64,000 nt of DNA, taken from VFMC01 sp031400715 (lineage in GTDB: Bacteria; Actinomycetota; Acidimicrobiia; Acidimicrobiales; Ilumatobacteraceae). Positions 17,871 to 27,779 of the stretch are shown here, piece after piece. The stretch lies in NCBI GenBank assembly GCA_031400715.1, contig JANNQK010000249.1, forward strand, positions 1-64,000. The letters run 5' to 3'. A program made the translations under genes and the position numbers. Under the pieces are notes generated by a model that worked only from the letters and a program-made list of their open reading frames with translations, made no database searches and was not told the origin of the DNA. Each line of letters begins with the position of its first letter. Position 1 is the stretch's first letter.

Positions 17871-19919
17871 ATGGAATTCCGTTCCCTCTACGCGCACGGT
17901 CTCGTCAGGGTGGCCGCCGTCACGACACGGACCACGCTCGCCGACCCGCTGGCCAACGCTGCCGCCGTGCTCGAGCAGGCCCGAGGATGCGCAGTCGAAG
18001 GAGTCGCCGTCGCGGTGTTCCCCGAGTTGACCCTCACCGGCTACTCGATCGAGGACCTGCTGATGCAGGATGCCGTGCTCGATGCCTGTGAGACCGCCCT
18101 CACCCAGCTGGCCGCCGACACCGCCGACCTCCTTCCACTCCTGATCGTCGGCGCTCCGCTCCGATTCGGCAACCGGCTCTACAACTGCGCCGTCGCCATC
18201 CATCGCGGCACGGTGCTCGGCGTTGCTCCGAAGTCGTATCTGCCCACCTATCGGGAGTTCTACGAACGTCGCCAGATGGCCCCCGGCGACGACCTCCGAG
18301 GCGCCACGATCCGCGTCGGCGGCACCGACGTTCCGTTCGGGCCCGACCTGCTGTTCACCGCTGACGATGTGCCGGGGCTCGTCGTGCATGCCGAGATCTG
18401 CGAGGACATGTGGGTGCCGATCCCGCCGAGTGCCGAGGCGGCACTCGCCGGCGCGACCGTGCTCGTCAACCTCTCCGGCTCGCCGATCACCGTGGGTCGC
18501 GCCGAGGATCGCCGGCTGTTCGTCGAGTCTGCGTCGTCGCGTTGTCTTGCCGCGTACGTGTATGCCGCGGCCGGCGAAGGCGAGTCGACCACCGACCTGT
18601 CGTGGGACGGCCAGACGATGATCTACGAGAACGGGGTGCTGCTCGCCGAGACCGAGCGCTTCCCGAACGGCGCTCGCCGCTCGGTCGCCGATGTCGATCT
18701 CGATCTCCTTCGAGCCGACCGGATGCGGACCGGCACGTTCGACGACAACAGACGCACGCATGCCGCGCGCACGGCAGCGTTCCGCACGGTGTCGTTCACG
18801 CTCGCCCCGCCCGACGACGACTTGGGCCTTCGCCGTACTGTCGAACGCTTCCCGTTCGTGCCTGCGGATGACGCTCGGCTCGAGCTCGACTGCTACGAGG
18901 CGTACAACATCCAGGTGTCCGGTCTCGAGCAGAGGCTCCGCGCCATCGGGCAACCGAAGATCGTGATCGGTGTGTCCGGCGGCCTCGACTCCACCCATGC
19001 CCTGATCGTCGCCGCACAGGCGATGGACCGGCTCGGTCGACCCCGCACCGACATCCTGGCCTTCACCCTGCCCGGTTTCGCCACGAGCGACCACACCAAG
19101 GCCAACGCACATTCGCTCATGCGGGCGCTCGGCGTCACCGCCGCCGAACTCGACATCACGCCCACTGCCCGGCTGATGCTCGACGAGATCGACCATCCGT
19201 TCTCCGAAGGTCACCCGGTCTACGACGTCACGTTCGAGAACGTGCAGGCCGGGCTGCGCACCGACTATCTGTTCCGCATCGCCAACCAGCGCGACGGGAT
19301 CGTGCTGGGTACCGGTGATCTGTCCGAGCTCGCGCTCGGCTGGTGCACGTACGGCGTCGGCGACCAGATGAGCCACTACAACGTCAACGGGGGTGTGCCG
19401 AAGACGCTGATCCAGCATCTGATCCGCTGGGTGATCTCCACGGCCCAGTTCTCCGGCGATGTCGACATCACCCTGCAGGCGATCCTCGACACCGAGATCA
19501 CCCCCGAACTGGTACCCGCCGGCGCGGACGGCGCCGTGCAGTCCACGGAGGGCACGATCGGACCGTACGCGTTACACGACTTCACCCTCTTCTACGTGCT
19601 CCGGTACGGGTTCCGACCATCGAAGATCGCCTTCCTCGCATGGCATGCGTGGCGCGATGTCGACGCCGGGAGCTGGCCCCACGCGTTCCCTGGGGCGAAG
19701 AAGACCGCCTACGACCTGACCACCATCCGGACGTGGCTCACGGTGTTCTGCAGCCGCTACTTCGGGTTCAGCCAGTTCAAGCGATCGGCCATGCCGAACG
19801 GACCCAAGGTGAGCTCCGGTGGGTCGCTGTCACCCCGCGGAGACTGGCGAGCCCCGTCCGATGCCGCAGCCACGACGTGGTTGGCCGAGATCGAGTCGAA
19901 CGTTCCCGAATCCATCTGA
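17871..19919 (+). CDS. nadE: Glutamine-dependent NAD(+) synthetase
   Basis: Makes NAD from deamido-NAD, ATP and glutamine. It has 682 residues with an N-terminal nitrilase-type glutaminase and a C-terminal synthetase. The glutaminase triad is visible as E52 (FPELTLTGY), K121 (APKSYLP) and C177 (EICEDMW), nearly the same positions as in the M. tuberculosis enzyme. The synthetase PP-loop is SGGLDST (residues 369-375), with LGTGDLSELALGW downstream. The ATG at 17871 is chosen because homology starts there; the open frame upstream runs into the divergent peptidase gene. Confidence 0.96.
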   Translation: MEFRSLYAHGLVRVAAVTTRTTLADPLANAAAVLEQARGCAVEGVAVAVFPELTLTGYSIEDLLMQDAVLDACETALTQLAADTADLLPLLIVGAPLRFGNRLYNCAVAIHRGTVLGVAPKSYLPTYREFYERRQMAPGDDLRGATIRVGGTDVPFGPDLLFTADDVPGLVVHAEICEDMWVPIPPSAEAALAGATVLVNLSGSPITVGRAEDRRLFVESASSRCLAAYVYAAAGEGESTTDLSWDGQTMIYENGVLLAETERFPNGARRSVADVDLDLLRADRMRTGTFDDNRRTHAARTAAFRTVSFTLAPPDDDLGLRRTVERFPFVPADDARLELDCYEAYNIQVSGLEQRLRAIGQPKIVIGVSGGLDSTHALIVAAQAMDRLGRPRTDILAFTLPGFATSDHTKANAHSLMRALGVTAAELDITPTARLMLDEIDHPFSEGHPVYDVTFENVQAGLRTDYLFRIANQRDGIVLGTGDLSELALGWCTYGVGDQMSHYNVNGGVPKTLIQHLIRWVISTAQFSGDVDITLQAILDTEITPELVPAGADGAVQSTEGTIGPYALHDFTLFYVLRYGFRPSKIAFLAWHAWRDVDAGSWPHAFPGAKKTAYDLTTIRTWLTVFCSRYFGFSQFKRSAMPNGPKVSSGGSLSPRGDWRAPSDAAATTWLAEIESNVPESI

Positions 19920-19928
19920 TCGTCCGAG

Positions 19929-22346
19929 TCAGCGCTCGATCCAACCGGTGATGTCGACGACGAGATCGGTCGCGACGATCGAGGAGTACCGCAGCAACCC
20001 GCCGGGGGCGACGGCGGTCAATGCCCCGGCAGCCCTCACCTGACCCGGGGCGCTCACGTTCACCGTGCTCGTGGGGTTGCCGAGATCGACGTCGAAGGCA
20101 GCGATGAATCCAGGCCGGTCGTTGTCGACGATCGTGACGGTCTGCAGCACGCCGGCTGCGTTCGAGGGCAGCGAGAGAGGCGTGAGCACGCGCTGGCCGG
20201 CCTCGTCATAGCGTTCGAACGGCACCCGCTCTCGCGTGTCCACCTCGCGGAACGCTGCGTCGAACACATGCAACCGGCCAGCCGTCGACACCGCCGCCGT
20301 TGCATCGGTGATGTAGCCGGTGACGTCGGCGATCACATGCGGCACCCCGAACAGGTTCAGGTCGATCGAACCATCGGCGCCGACCGGGACGATCACGAGA
20401 TTCGCCCGTACATCGCTCCCCGGGCTCGTGTTGGTGTTCGAGATCGGCGGCAAGGGTGCGCCACCTGGTGATGCGGCGACCCACCCCCCACCGAGGCTCC
20501 CCGTGCCGATGCCGGTGTCGGCCACCGCCGTGACGGTCAACACGACCGCGGACACGCCCACTGATGGAACGCCGTTCCGACCGAGAACCGGAACGTTGAC
20601 GACGTTCACCGGAGCGACGTCGCGCCGACCGTGGATGTTGCCCGGGTCGACGGGAAGCCGGGTGTCGACGAGCCGCTGCGCGGCGATCGGCACGATGCGA
20701 CCAGCGGCCACCGGACCGGGCGCCGCCTCGAACCGACCGATGAGGTCGACCACGACGTGGGCGTCGGTGTTGGTGAGCACCTGGATCTGACCGCGCGAAT
20801 CGACGGGAACCACCGCGGCGTTGGCAGCGATGCCACCGCTGGGCGCGTTCACGTTCGACGTGGCGGGCCGGGCCCCGGCGCCAGACCACGCGACCAGGAA
20901 CCCCATCGTGCGGGGCTCCACGTAGGTCAGGTTCACCAGCACTGCGCGGGTCGTCGCACCGTCGACACCGAGAGCGATCGTCCGTGCTGCGTTGCCGGCG
21001 AGCGCTGCGCCGCCGTCGCTGGGTCGGCGCGAGTCGAAGACCCGTTCGGCCGTCCCGAACGGGACGTAGCGCAGAGGATCCGACGATGACGGCAGCGCCT
21101 GACTGCGTAGTCCGATGCGGCGGATCTCACCGCTGAAGAACTCGATCGAGTAGAGCCACAGTCCGTCTGCCTGAGGGACGAAAGCGATGTCGACGACGCC
21201 GGCCGACGTGTGGAAGGGCGCGGCGTAGTCGACGCTTCCGGCCGCCGTGCGCACCCAGAAGCTGCCGCTGCCCCCGTCGGCGAACACATACGCGCCGTCG
21301 AACTGGTCCGGCCAAGCCGTCGTGGGCACGACGGCGCCACCGGTGATGTACGTGCCGGACTCCGGGCCGTACTGCGTGATCGGATCGACGAATCGACCAT
21401 CGCGGGTGCAGGGTGGGGCCGTGCCCTGCACGCAGACGCCTTCGCGCACGGGCCAGCCGTAGTTGCCACCCTTGACCAGCGCGTTGACCTCCTCGTATCC
21501 CTTCTGGCCCACGTCGTGCACGAAGGCGCGCACTCCATCGGCGTTCGGGTCGAAGGCGAAGCGCCAGGGGTTGCGGAAGCCGGATGCCCAGATCTCCTGA
21601 CACGTGGTGGTGGGCGTGGCCGCGGTGTTGCCGCGTACCCGGCAGTTGGCGGTTCCTGGCCCGGCGTAAGGGTTGCCTGGGGCCGGCGCACCCGTGCTCG
21701 GATCGATGCGGAGGATCTTGCCGTTCAGCAACGACAGGTCCTGGGGCGCATCGTTCATCCCGATGACACCGATGTCGGACCCGGAGTCGCCGCGCGGATC
21801 GGTGCCGCCGTCGCCGACCGCGACCCACAACATGCCGTCCTTGCCGATCTCGAGATCGCCGCCGTAGTGCATGCCCCCGGCAGCATCGAGGAGATCGAGC
21901 AGCACGACTTCGCTGGCCGGGTCGATGAGATCGCCGGCAATGCTGAACCTGCTGACCCGGTTCACGCAATTCCGGGCGTTGGCGCCCGGAGCGGTGCGCG
22001 TGTAGTACACGTACACGTAGCCGCGATCGCCCGCGACCTGTTGGCCCGCGATGCCCGACAACCCATCCTCGAAGCCCGTCGTGCACACGTTGGGCAGCGT
22101 GAGCGCCGGGGTGGCCAGCAGTTCACCACCACGGATGAGCCTCACGCTGCCGGCCTGACCGAGCACTGCGGTCACGCCGCCGAACAGGTACTGCACCGTC
22201 GTCGCTTCGGCGACCGTGCCCACCAGTTCCTCGACGAAACCCGGAGGAGCCGCCGAGACCGGCGTGGGCGATGGCGACACGGCGATGGGGAGCAGCGCGC
22301 TCGCGCACGCGACCGACACCAATGAACGAATCCGTCGACGACCCAC
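19929..22346 (-). CDS. Secreted PQQ-type sugar dehydrogenase with three RLLDTR-like repeats (paralogue A)
   Basis: An 805-residue exported protein. A signal peptide (RIRSLVSVACASALLPIAV) is followed by a glucose/sorbosone dehydrogenase-type six-bladed propeller (about residues 35-420) with GGDLEIGKDGMLWVAVGDGG, NGKILRIDP, ASGFRNPWRFAFDP and GGNYGWPVREG. Three beta modules follow, each opening with an FDSR/VDTR-type motif and ending in a hydrophobic VVDLIGRF-like strand; such modules are frequent in surface proteins of Actinobacteria. The GTG at 22346 has AGGCGG upstream and gives nearly the same length as its neighbour. The frame is open further upstream without homology. The redox activity and cofactor are inferred from the fold. 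Confidence 0.82.
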   Translation of the reverse strand: MGRRRIRSLVSVACASALLPIAVSPSPTPVSAAPPGFVEELVGTVAEATTVQYLFGGVTAVLGQAGSVRLIRGGELLATPALTLPNVCTTGFEDGLSGIAGQQVAGDRGYVYVYYTRTAPGANARNCVNRVSRFSIAGDLIDPASEVVLLDLLDAAGGMHYGGDLEIGKDGMLWVAVGDGGTDPRGDSGSDIGVIGMNDAPQDLSLLNGKILRIDPSTGAPAPGNPYAGPGTANCRVRGNTAATPTTTCQEIWASGFRNPWRFAFDPNADGVRAFVHDVGQKGYEEVNALVKGGNYGWPVREGVCVQGTAPPCTRDGRFVDPITQYGPESGTYITGGAVVPTTAWPDQFDGAYVFADGGSGSFWVRTAAGSVDYAAPFHTSAGVVDIAFVPQADGLWLYSIEFFSGEIRRIGLRSQALPSSSDPLRYVPFGTAERVFDSRRPSDGGAALAGNAARTIALGVDGATTRAVLVNLTYVEPRTMGFLVAWSGAGARPATSNVNAPSGGIAANAAVVPVDSRGQIQVLTNTDAHVVVDLIGRFEAAPGPVAAGRIVPIAAQRLVDTRLPVDPGNIHGRRDVAPVNVVNVPVLGRNGVPSVGVSAVVLTVTAVADTGIGTGSLGGGWVAASPGGAPLPPISNTNTSPGSDVRANLVIVPVGADGSIDLNLFGVPHVIADVTGYITDATAAVSTAGRLHVFDAAFREVDTRERVPFERYDEAGQRVLTPLSLPSNAAGVLQTVTIVDNDRPGFIAAFDVDLGNPTSTVNVSAPGQVRAAGALTAVAPGGLLRYSSIVATDLVVDITGWIER

Positions 22347-22446
22347 CGCTACCGCCTGTTCCTGTCCGACGCGCGATGTCTCGCGTCCGAGCGGCGAAGC
22401 TAGTCGCAGACTGTTGGATACGGCACGTCGACCACTGGGAATGTCG

Positions 22447-24855
22447 TCAGCTCGGCCCCTCGAACCACCCCGTGACGTCGACGACGAGATCGGTTCCGAC
22501 CATCGAGTAGTACCGGAGTTGACCATCGGAGCCGAGACGGGTGATCGCCGATGCGGCCCGCAGTTGGTTGGCTCCACTCGCGTTCGCCGTGCTGGCGCCA
22601 GGCAGGCCTCCCTCGGCGAACGCCGTCACGAACCCAGCGCCGACGTTGTTCACGATCGTGACGTTGTGGGCGACGCCGATCGCGTCGGAGGGCACCACGA
22701 CGGGGTCGAGCACGCGCGTGTCGGGCCCGACGTACGCGTCGAAGCCGAAGGGGGTGCGCGTGTCGGTCTCGCGATACGGGTTGGTGAGCGTGTGGAAGCG
22801 GCCAGTCGTGGCCGGCGTCGCCGTCGCGTCCGTGAAGTAGCCGGTGACGTCGATGATCACGTCGGCCACTGCGAACAAGTGGAGGTCGATCGAGCCATCC
22901 GCTCCGAGCGGGACGACCACCAGGTTCGGACGGATGTCGCCACGACCGTTGGAGTTGAGGTTGGAGATCGGCGGACGGGGTTGGCCGCCCGGGGCGACGC
23001 TCACCCACCCCCCGCTGTCCGCGGCAGACGACACCGCCGTCACCGTCAGCACCACGGCGGAGACCCCTGCCGACGGCAGCCCGCTGCGCCCGGCGACCGA
23101 GGCGTTCACCACACTGACGGGAGCATCGATCCGCTCGGTGTAGGTGTTGTCCGCCCCAGGCGCGTCACGCGTGTCGATCAGACGATCTGGAGTGAGCGAC
23201 ACGAATCGCCCCGCTGCGACGGGTCCGGGTGCGTTCTCGAAGGTGCCCAACAGATCGACCACCACGTGGGCCGCGACGTTCGTCAGCACCTGGATGCGGC
23301 CCTGCGCGTCGACCGGCACGACCGCAGCATTCGCCACCACCTCGCCGGCGAGGGCGTTCACGTTCGAGGTGAACGGCCGCGGGGCACCAGCTGCCCATGC
23401 GGTCACGAAACCCGGCCGTGAGGGTTCCACGTACGCGATGTTCACCAGCACGGCGCGGATGACCGCGCCGTCCACCCCGGTCGACACGACCTGCGGGGTG
23501 TTCCCGACCAACGGCTGGGCACCGTCGGCTGCTCGGCGCGAGTCGAAGATGCGGTCGGCCGCAGCGAGTGGCTGGTAACGCAGGGGCGCGGATGCTGCAG
23601 GGATGGGCTGCGTCGGAAAGGTGACCTTGCGGATCTGTCCCGACCCGATGAGCACGTAGTACAACGCCAACCCGCCCGGCTCGGGGACGAAATCCATGTC
23701 CGACATCCCCGGCGCCACGTGGAACGGCGCGGCGTAGTTCACCGCACCACTCGCCGTGCGAATCCACATCCGGCCGCTACCACCGTCGCCGAACACGTAG
23801 GCACCGTCGAACTGCCTCGGCCAGATGCCGTTGGGCACGAACGCTCCGCCCGTGATGTAGGTGCCCTGGTTGCGCGGGTAGTCGGTGATCGGATCGAGCT
23901 GTCCTGCGCTCGGGCCAGCGCACGGCGGGCTCTGGCCTTGAGGGCACGAGCCTTCTCTGGCCGGCCAGCCGTAGTTTCCGCCGGCAACGATCTCGTCGAC
24001 CTCTTCGCGTGTGCCCTGGCCGACGTCGTTGGCGAAGACGCGAACCCCGGCGGCGTTGGGGTCGAACGCGAAACGCCACGGATTGCGGAGGCCGGACGCG
24101 TAGACCTCGTGACACGTGGTGGTCGGCGTGGTCGGCGTGTTGCCCCGCACCCGGCAAGGTGCGGTGCCATCACCCGAGTACGGATTGCCGGGCGCCGGTC
24201 CACCGGTTGCGGGATCGACCCTGAGGATCTTGCCGTTCAGCAGCGACAGATCCTGGGCGGCGTCGTTCGCGCCGGCGCTGCCCGAGTCGCCGCGCGGGTC
24301 GCGCCCTGCATCACCGACGGAGATCCACAGCATCCCGTCCTTGCCGATGTCGAGATCCCCGCCGTTGTGATTGCCTGCCACCGAGCTGATGCCGTCGAGC
24401 AACACGACCTCGGTCGCCGGGTCGATCGTGTCCCCCGTGATCGTGAACCTGCTGACCCGGTTGACGCACCCGCCTGGCGCAGCAGGTGCGGCTCGCGTGG
24501 CGTAGATGTAGACGAATCCGGTGGATGCGAGATCAGGTGCTGCGGCAATGCCCAACAGACCTCGCTCGCTCTGGGCGCAGACATCGGCCAGCACGAGCGC
24601 CGGCGTGGGAAGCACGGCGCCGTCACGAACGAGGTGGACGGTGCCGGTCTTGCCGAGCACCGCGACGACCCCGGTGGGAAGGCGACGAATGGCCACAGGC
24701 GTCGGCACGGTGCCGACCAGCATATCGCTGTAACCGAAGGGCAACGCTGCCGCCGGGGTCACCGGCATGATCGGGAGCGCTCCGGCCGCACACACGAGGG
24801 CAATGCCGGCAACGCGGATCGGGTGACGACGCAGCCACGAGGGGTGGGGTTGCAC
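22447..24855 (-). CDS. Secreted PQQ-type sugar dehydrogenase with three RLLDTR-like repeats (paralogue B)
   Basis: An 802-residue tandem paralogue of the downstream gene with the same order: signal peptide (VAGIALVCAAGALPIMP), propeller domain with GGDLDIGKDGMLWISVGDAG, NGKILRVDP, ASGLRNPWRFAFDP and GGNYGWPAREG, then three VDTR/FDSR modules. The GTG start at 24855 is preceded by GAGGAG with 8 nt spacing. The two genes share long stretches of protein sequence, so they arose by duplication. The likely location is the outer face of the membrane or cell wall. Confidence 0.82.
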   Translation of the reverse strand: MQPHPSWLRRHPIRVAGIALVCAAGALPIMPVTPAAALPFGYSDMLVGTVPTPVAIRRLPTGVVAVLGKTGTVHLVRDGAVLPTPALVLADVCAQSERGLLGIAAAPDLASTGFVYIYATRAAPAAPGGCVNRVSRFTITGDTIDPATEVVLLDGISSVAGNHNGGDLDIGKDGMLWISVGDAGRDPRGDSGSAGANDAAQDLSLLNGKILRVDPATGGPAPGNPYSGDGTAPCRVRGNTPTTPTTTCHEVYASGLRNPWRFAFDPNAAGVRVFANDVGQGTREEVDEIVAGGNYGWPAREGSCPQGQSPPCAGPSAGQLDPITDYPRNQGTYITGGAFVPNGIWPRQFDGAYVFGDGGSGRMWIRTASGAVNYAAPFHVAPGMSDMDFVPEPGGLALYYVLIGSGQIRKVTFPTQPIPAASAPLRYQPLAAADRIFDSRRAADGAQPLVGNTPQVVSTGVDGAVIRAVLVNIAYVEPSRPGFVTAWAAGAPRPFTSNVNALAGEVVANAAVVPVDAQGRIQVLTNVAAHVVVDLLGTFENAPGPVAAGRFVSLTPDRLIDTRDAPGADNTYTERIDAPVSVVNASVAGRSGLPSAGVSAVVLTVTAVSSAADSGGWVSVAPGGQPRPPISNLNSNGRGDIRPNLVVVPLGADGSIDLHLFAVADVIIDVTGYFTDATATPATTGRFHTLTNPYRETDTRTPFGFDAYVGPDTRVLDPVVVPSDAIGVAHNVTIVNNVGAGFVTAFAEGGLPGASTANASGANQLRAASAITRLGSDGQLRYYSMVGTDLVVDVTGWFEGPS

Positions 24856-24975
24856 GACGATGCTCCTCTGGGTTCACTCGAACGTGTTCGGTCCGGCCGC
24901 CACGCCGAACGTGACCGTACCACTACTGAGTGCGTCAATCCGGTCGCCGTCAGACGTCGGTGGGACCTTCGACGC

Positions 24976-25941
24976 TCAGCACGCGAGGTCGCCGGGCAGA
25001 ACACCGGCCACGGCGATTCGGTACACGGTGTCGCCCTGGCGGAAATGCGTCAGCTGGTCCGCATCGGTGAACAGCCGACCGGCGGCGACAGCATCCAGCC
25101 GGGCGCAGTCGCCCGCGGACGCGAGATCGAGGCCGGCGGAGGCCGGCCAGTCGATGATCGTCGGCGTGGGTTCCAGACCCGCGAGCTCCGCCTCGGTGAC
25201 CGAGGTCGCTCGCAACCGGTAGGCGGACGGCTCGAAGATCACCTCGGCGCCCAACTCGGCGGCGCCGACGGTGGAGGCGAGATCGCCGAGCTGGAGGACA
25301 TACCCGAGCAGGGTTCGTCGTGCGTCGGTGAGCTCATCGGCGGGCGCGCCCGTGTCGTCGACGCCGAAGCCGAGTGCGTAGGCACGGTGTTCGAACGAGC
25401 CGCTCGCGACGCTGAAGCGAACCACCGTGTCGGGGGCATCGGCGACCAACGTGTCGGCGGTGTAGTCGGGTGGGCTGTCGAGCAAGCCAGCCGCCGAAGC
25501 CTTCTCGAGGAGCAATTGGATGCCGGCCTCCGAGATCGAGCGCACGCCCATGGGAGCGAGCAGGGGTCCGGGGAAGACCGCCGGCACCGCTCCGGGAACG
25601 AACGCGCGCCCATCGCCCGAGATCACGAGCGTCGGTATGTTCACGAAGTACGTGTCTGCGGGCACGAAGCCACCTTCGGAGCCCAGCTCGATGATCGCCG
25701 TCTCCGGATCGGCGCTGTGCGCGATCGAAACCGGACCGGTGTGCGGCGTGGTGCTGGGGTTCGCTGGAACGGACGGATCGCTCGCTGCCGGCTCGACGTT
25801 CGGATCGCCGCACGCCGCGACGAAGGTGGCGAGCACCGGGGTGGCGATCAGGCCCGCCAGCAGCTGACGGCGGCTGTAGCCGTGCGGTGCGTCGCCACTG
25901 GTGGTGCCCGCGAGGGTACGGAGGGTCCGGAGGGTGTTCAT
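24976..25941 (-). CDS. TAT-exported lipoprotein of unknown function
   Basis: A 321-residue protein. After a short polar start comes the twin-arginine signal SRRQLLAGLIATPVLATFVAACG with a lipobox ending AAC (the acylated Cys), then a Ser/Pro-rich linker and an alpha/beta region with no family I recognise. The ATG at 25941 places the signal near residue 25; an open frame continues upstream to 26010 but would overlap the TetR gene end. It is the first gene downstream of the TetR gene on this strand (61 bp gap). Confidence 0.7.
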   Translation of the reverse strand: MNTLRTLRTLAGTTSGDAPHGYSRRQLLAGLIATPVLATFVAACGDPNVEPAASDPSVPANPSTTPHTGPVSIAHSADPETAIIELGSEGGFVPADTYFVNIPTLVISGDGRAFVPGAVPAVFPGPLLAPMGVRSISEAGIQLLLEKASAAGLLDSPPDYTADTLVADAPDTVVRFSVASGSFEHRAYALGFGVDDTGAPADELTDARRTLLGYVLQLGDLASTVGAAELGAEVIFEPSAYRLRATSVTEAELAGLEPTPTIIDWPASAGLDLASAGDCARLDAVAAGRLFTDADQLTHFRQGDTVYRIAVAGVLPGDLAC

Positions 25942-26002
25942 GCATCGTTCGACGTCGGCGACACCTGACCGGTTCCCGGGTCCTCGACCACGGACGGCGC
26001 GG

Positions 26003-26695
26003 TCACCCATCGCTCACGTGGAACACCTGCCGTGCCAGCAGCCGAGCGATCTCGGCGAACATCGCGTCGACGTCGCCGATCACGTTGTTGAACTGGCCGT
26101 TGAGGATGAAGCCGATCGCGCCGAACAAACCCGTCCAGGACTGCATCCCTGCCAGGAGCAGACCGTCGTCGGCATGGGTGGCGCCGAGCTCCCGAAGCCG
26201 TTGCAGATCGGCGGCGACGCTGGGGGGCACCATGGGCGCCACGGCAGGCGCCGCTCCCTGGCGCGACGCTTCGTCGAGGATCCGCAGCATCAACGACGTG
26301 AATCGCACCGCCGGCGCGATGGTGTCCTGCGGCGCGGCATAGCCGGGAACGGGTGTGCCGAACAGCAACAGGTACTGGTTGGGCTGCTCGCGCGCCCAGC
26401 GGTACGCGGCCGATGCCACCGCGACGAACCGTTCTTCGACCTGTGCCGTCGGGAGCGCTGCGTCGGCACGTTCGCCGGCATCGGCGAGGTCGTTGTAGGC
26501 ATCGACGATCAGCGCCGTGAGCAGGTCGTCGCGACTGGCGAAGTAGCGATAGATCGCCGAGCTCGCCATGCCGAGCTCGCGGGCGATCGCCCGCAGGTTG
26601 AGGTTCGAGGGTCCCTGCTCGGCCATCTGACGGCGGGCGATGGCCTTGATCTCGGCGGTCATCTCGGCTCTGACGCGTGCACGGACACCTGACAT
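26003..26695 (-). CDS. TetR-family transcriptional regulator
   Basis: A 230-residue repressor-type protein. The N-terminal DNA-binding domain (about residues 1-60) has the typical helix-turn-helix NLRAIARELGMASSAIYRYFASRDDLL, interrupted by no insertions; the C-terminal ligand-binding domain (about 85-230) resembles the TetR_C_13/33-type fold. The ATG at 26695 is used; the upstream open frame crosses the operator region. It is divergent from an oxidoreductase/epimerase gene, and two matched palindromes lie between them, so it probably controls both directions. Confidence 0.87.
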   Translation of the reverse strand: MSGVRARVRAEMTAEIKAIARRQMAEQGPSNLNLRAIARELGMASSAIYRYFASRDDLLTALIVDAYNDLADAGERADAALPTAQVEERFVAVASAAYRWAREQPNQYLLLFGTPVPGYAAPQDTIAPAVRFTSLMLRILDEASRQGAAPAVAPMVPPSVAADLQRLRELGATHADDGLLLAGMQSWTGLFGAIGFILNGQFNNVIGDVDAMFAEIARLLARQVFHVSDG

Positions 26696-26729
26696 GACCA
26701 GCAGTGTAACGAGCGTCACATCCAAAACG

Positions 26730-26742
26730 AGAGCAGTGCTCT
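26730..26742. promoter_or_regulatory. Palindromic operator candidate 1 for the TetR regulator
   Basis: AGAGCA-G-TGCTCT is a perfect 6-bp inverted repeat around one central base. It shares the core GAGCAGTGCTC with the second palindrome 39 bp away (centre to centre), in the gap between the divergent TetR and epimerase-like genes. Confidence 0.65.
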
Positions 26743-26765
26743 TGCTACTGTCCGACTGGCTACTA

Positions 26766-26784
26766 ATGTGAGCAGTGCTCACAT
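26766..26784. promoter_or_regulatory. Palindromic operator candidate 2 for the TetR regulator
   Basis: ATGTGAGCA-G-TGCTCACAT is a perfect 9-bp inverted repeat around one base, typical of TetR operators in size and symmetry. It lies 50 bp upstream of the epimerase-like start codon. Confidence 0.75.
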
Positions 26785-26834
26785 CAGCGACTGATGATCT
26801 CAGCACTGGCCGCACATCCCTCGGAGGACATCTC

Positions 26835-27779
26835 ATGGCACACCATCTCGTCGTCGGCGCCGGCCCGGTCGGCACATCCGTCGCTCGCCTGTTGGCGAGC
26901 CAGGGCCACACCGTCACCGTGCTCACGCGGAGTGGGACGGGTCCGTCGCACCCGGCGATCGCGCTCGAGCGCGGCGATGTCACCGACGCCGCCAACCTGA
27001 CCCGGCTGGCGGGGCAGCACGGCGGCGCGGCGGCGCTCTACAACTGCGTCAACCCGCCCTATCACCAGTGGGCCACCGCCTGGCCACCGATGCAGCGCTC
27101 CTTCATGGAGGCAGCAGCCCGATCGGGTGCCGTGCTGGTGATGACCGACAACCTGTATGCATTCGGTCCGGCCGCCCCCATGCCGCTCCGCGAGGACGAC
27201 GCGATGCTCGCTACCGGGAAGAAGGGCGCCGTCCGCCGAGCCATGGCGACGGACATCCTCGACGGCCACGCCGCGGGCCGGATCCGCGGCACCCTGGCGC
27301 GGGCGTCGGACTTCGTCGGTCCCGAGGTGCTCGGATCGGCGATGGGCGAACGGGTGGTGCCGAAGGTGCTCGCCGGCAAGAAGGTCAGCCTCCTCGGTTC
27401 GCTCGATGTCGAGCATCACTTCAGCTACATGCCCGACGTGGCGCGCACACTCGTCACGATCGCAACCGATGAACGAGCGTGCGGGCATGCCTGGCACGTG
27501 CCGAATGCACCGGCAGTCACCCAGCGAGCAACGGTGAAGGCGCTGGCGGACGCAGCAGGCACGACCGTCAACGTGGGGACGGTGCCGGGCGTCGCGTTGA
27601 AGCTGCTCGGCCTCGTGTCTCCGATGATGCGCGAGTTGCAGGAGACCAGCTACCAGTTCGAGCGGCCCTGGATCGCCGACTCGACCCGAACCGAGCAGCT
27701 GTTCGGGCTGAGCGCCACGCCGCTGGCCGACCAGGCCCGCGCCACGATCGACTGGTTCCGTTCACAGCCGTCGCGATGA
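26835..27779 (+). CDS. NAD(P)-binding epimerase/dehydratase-family protein
   Basis: A 314-residue atypical short-chain dehydrogenase/epimerase with an N-terminal Rossmann fold (HHLVVGAGPVGTSVARLLAS). The extended-SDR Tyr-xxx-Lys is not obvious, so it may be a non-canonical NmrA/epimerase-like member. The ATG at 26835 has GGAGG 7 nt upstream. Divergent transcription with TetR and the two palindromes imply control by that regulator. The substrate is unknown. Confidence 0.78.
   Translation: MAHHLVVGAGPVGTSVARLLASQGHTVTVLTRSGTGPSHPAIALERGDVTDAANLTRLAGQHGGAAALYNCVNPPYHQWATAWPPMQRSFMEAAARSGAVLVMTDNLYAFGPAAPMPLREDDAMLATGKKGAVRRAMATDILDGHAAGRIRGTLARASDFVGPEVLGSAMGERVVPKVLAGKKVSLLGSLDVEHHFSYMPDVARTLVTIATDERACGHAWHVPNAPAVTQRATVKALADAAGTTVNVGTVPGVALKLLGLVSPMMRELQETSYQFERPWIADSTRTEQLFGLSATPLADQARATIDWFRSQPSR

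Noticed and set aside
22347..22446. Small gene between the two sugar dehydrogenase paralogues
   Set aside because: No ORF with a start signal; only a weak 6-bp hairpin was seen.
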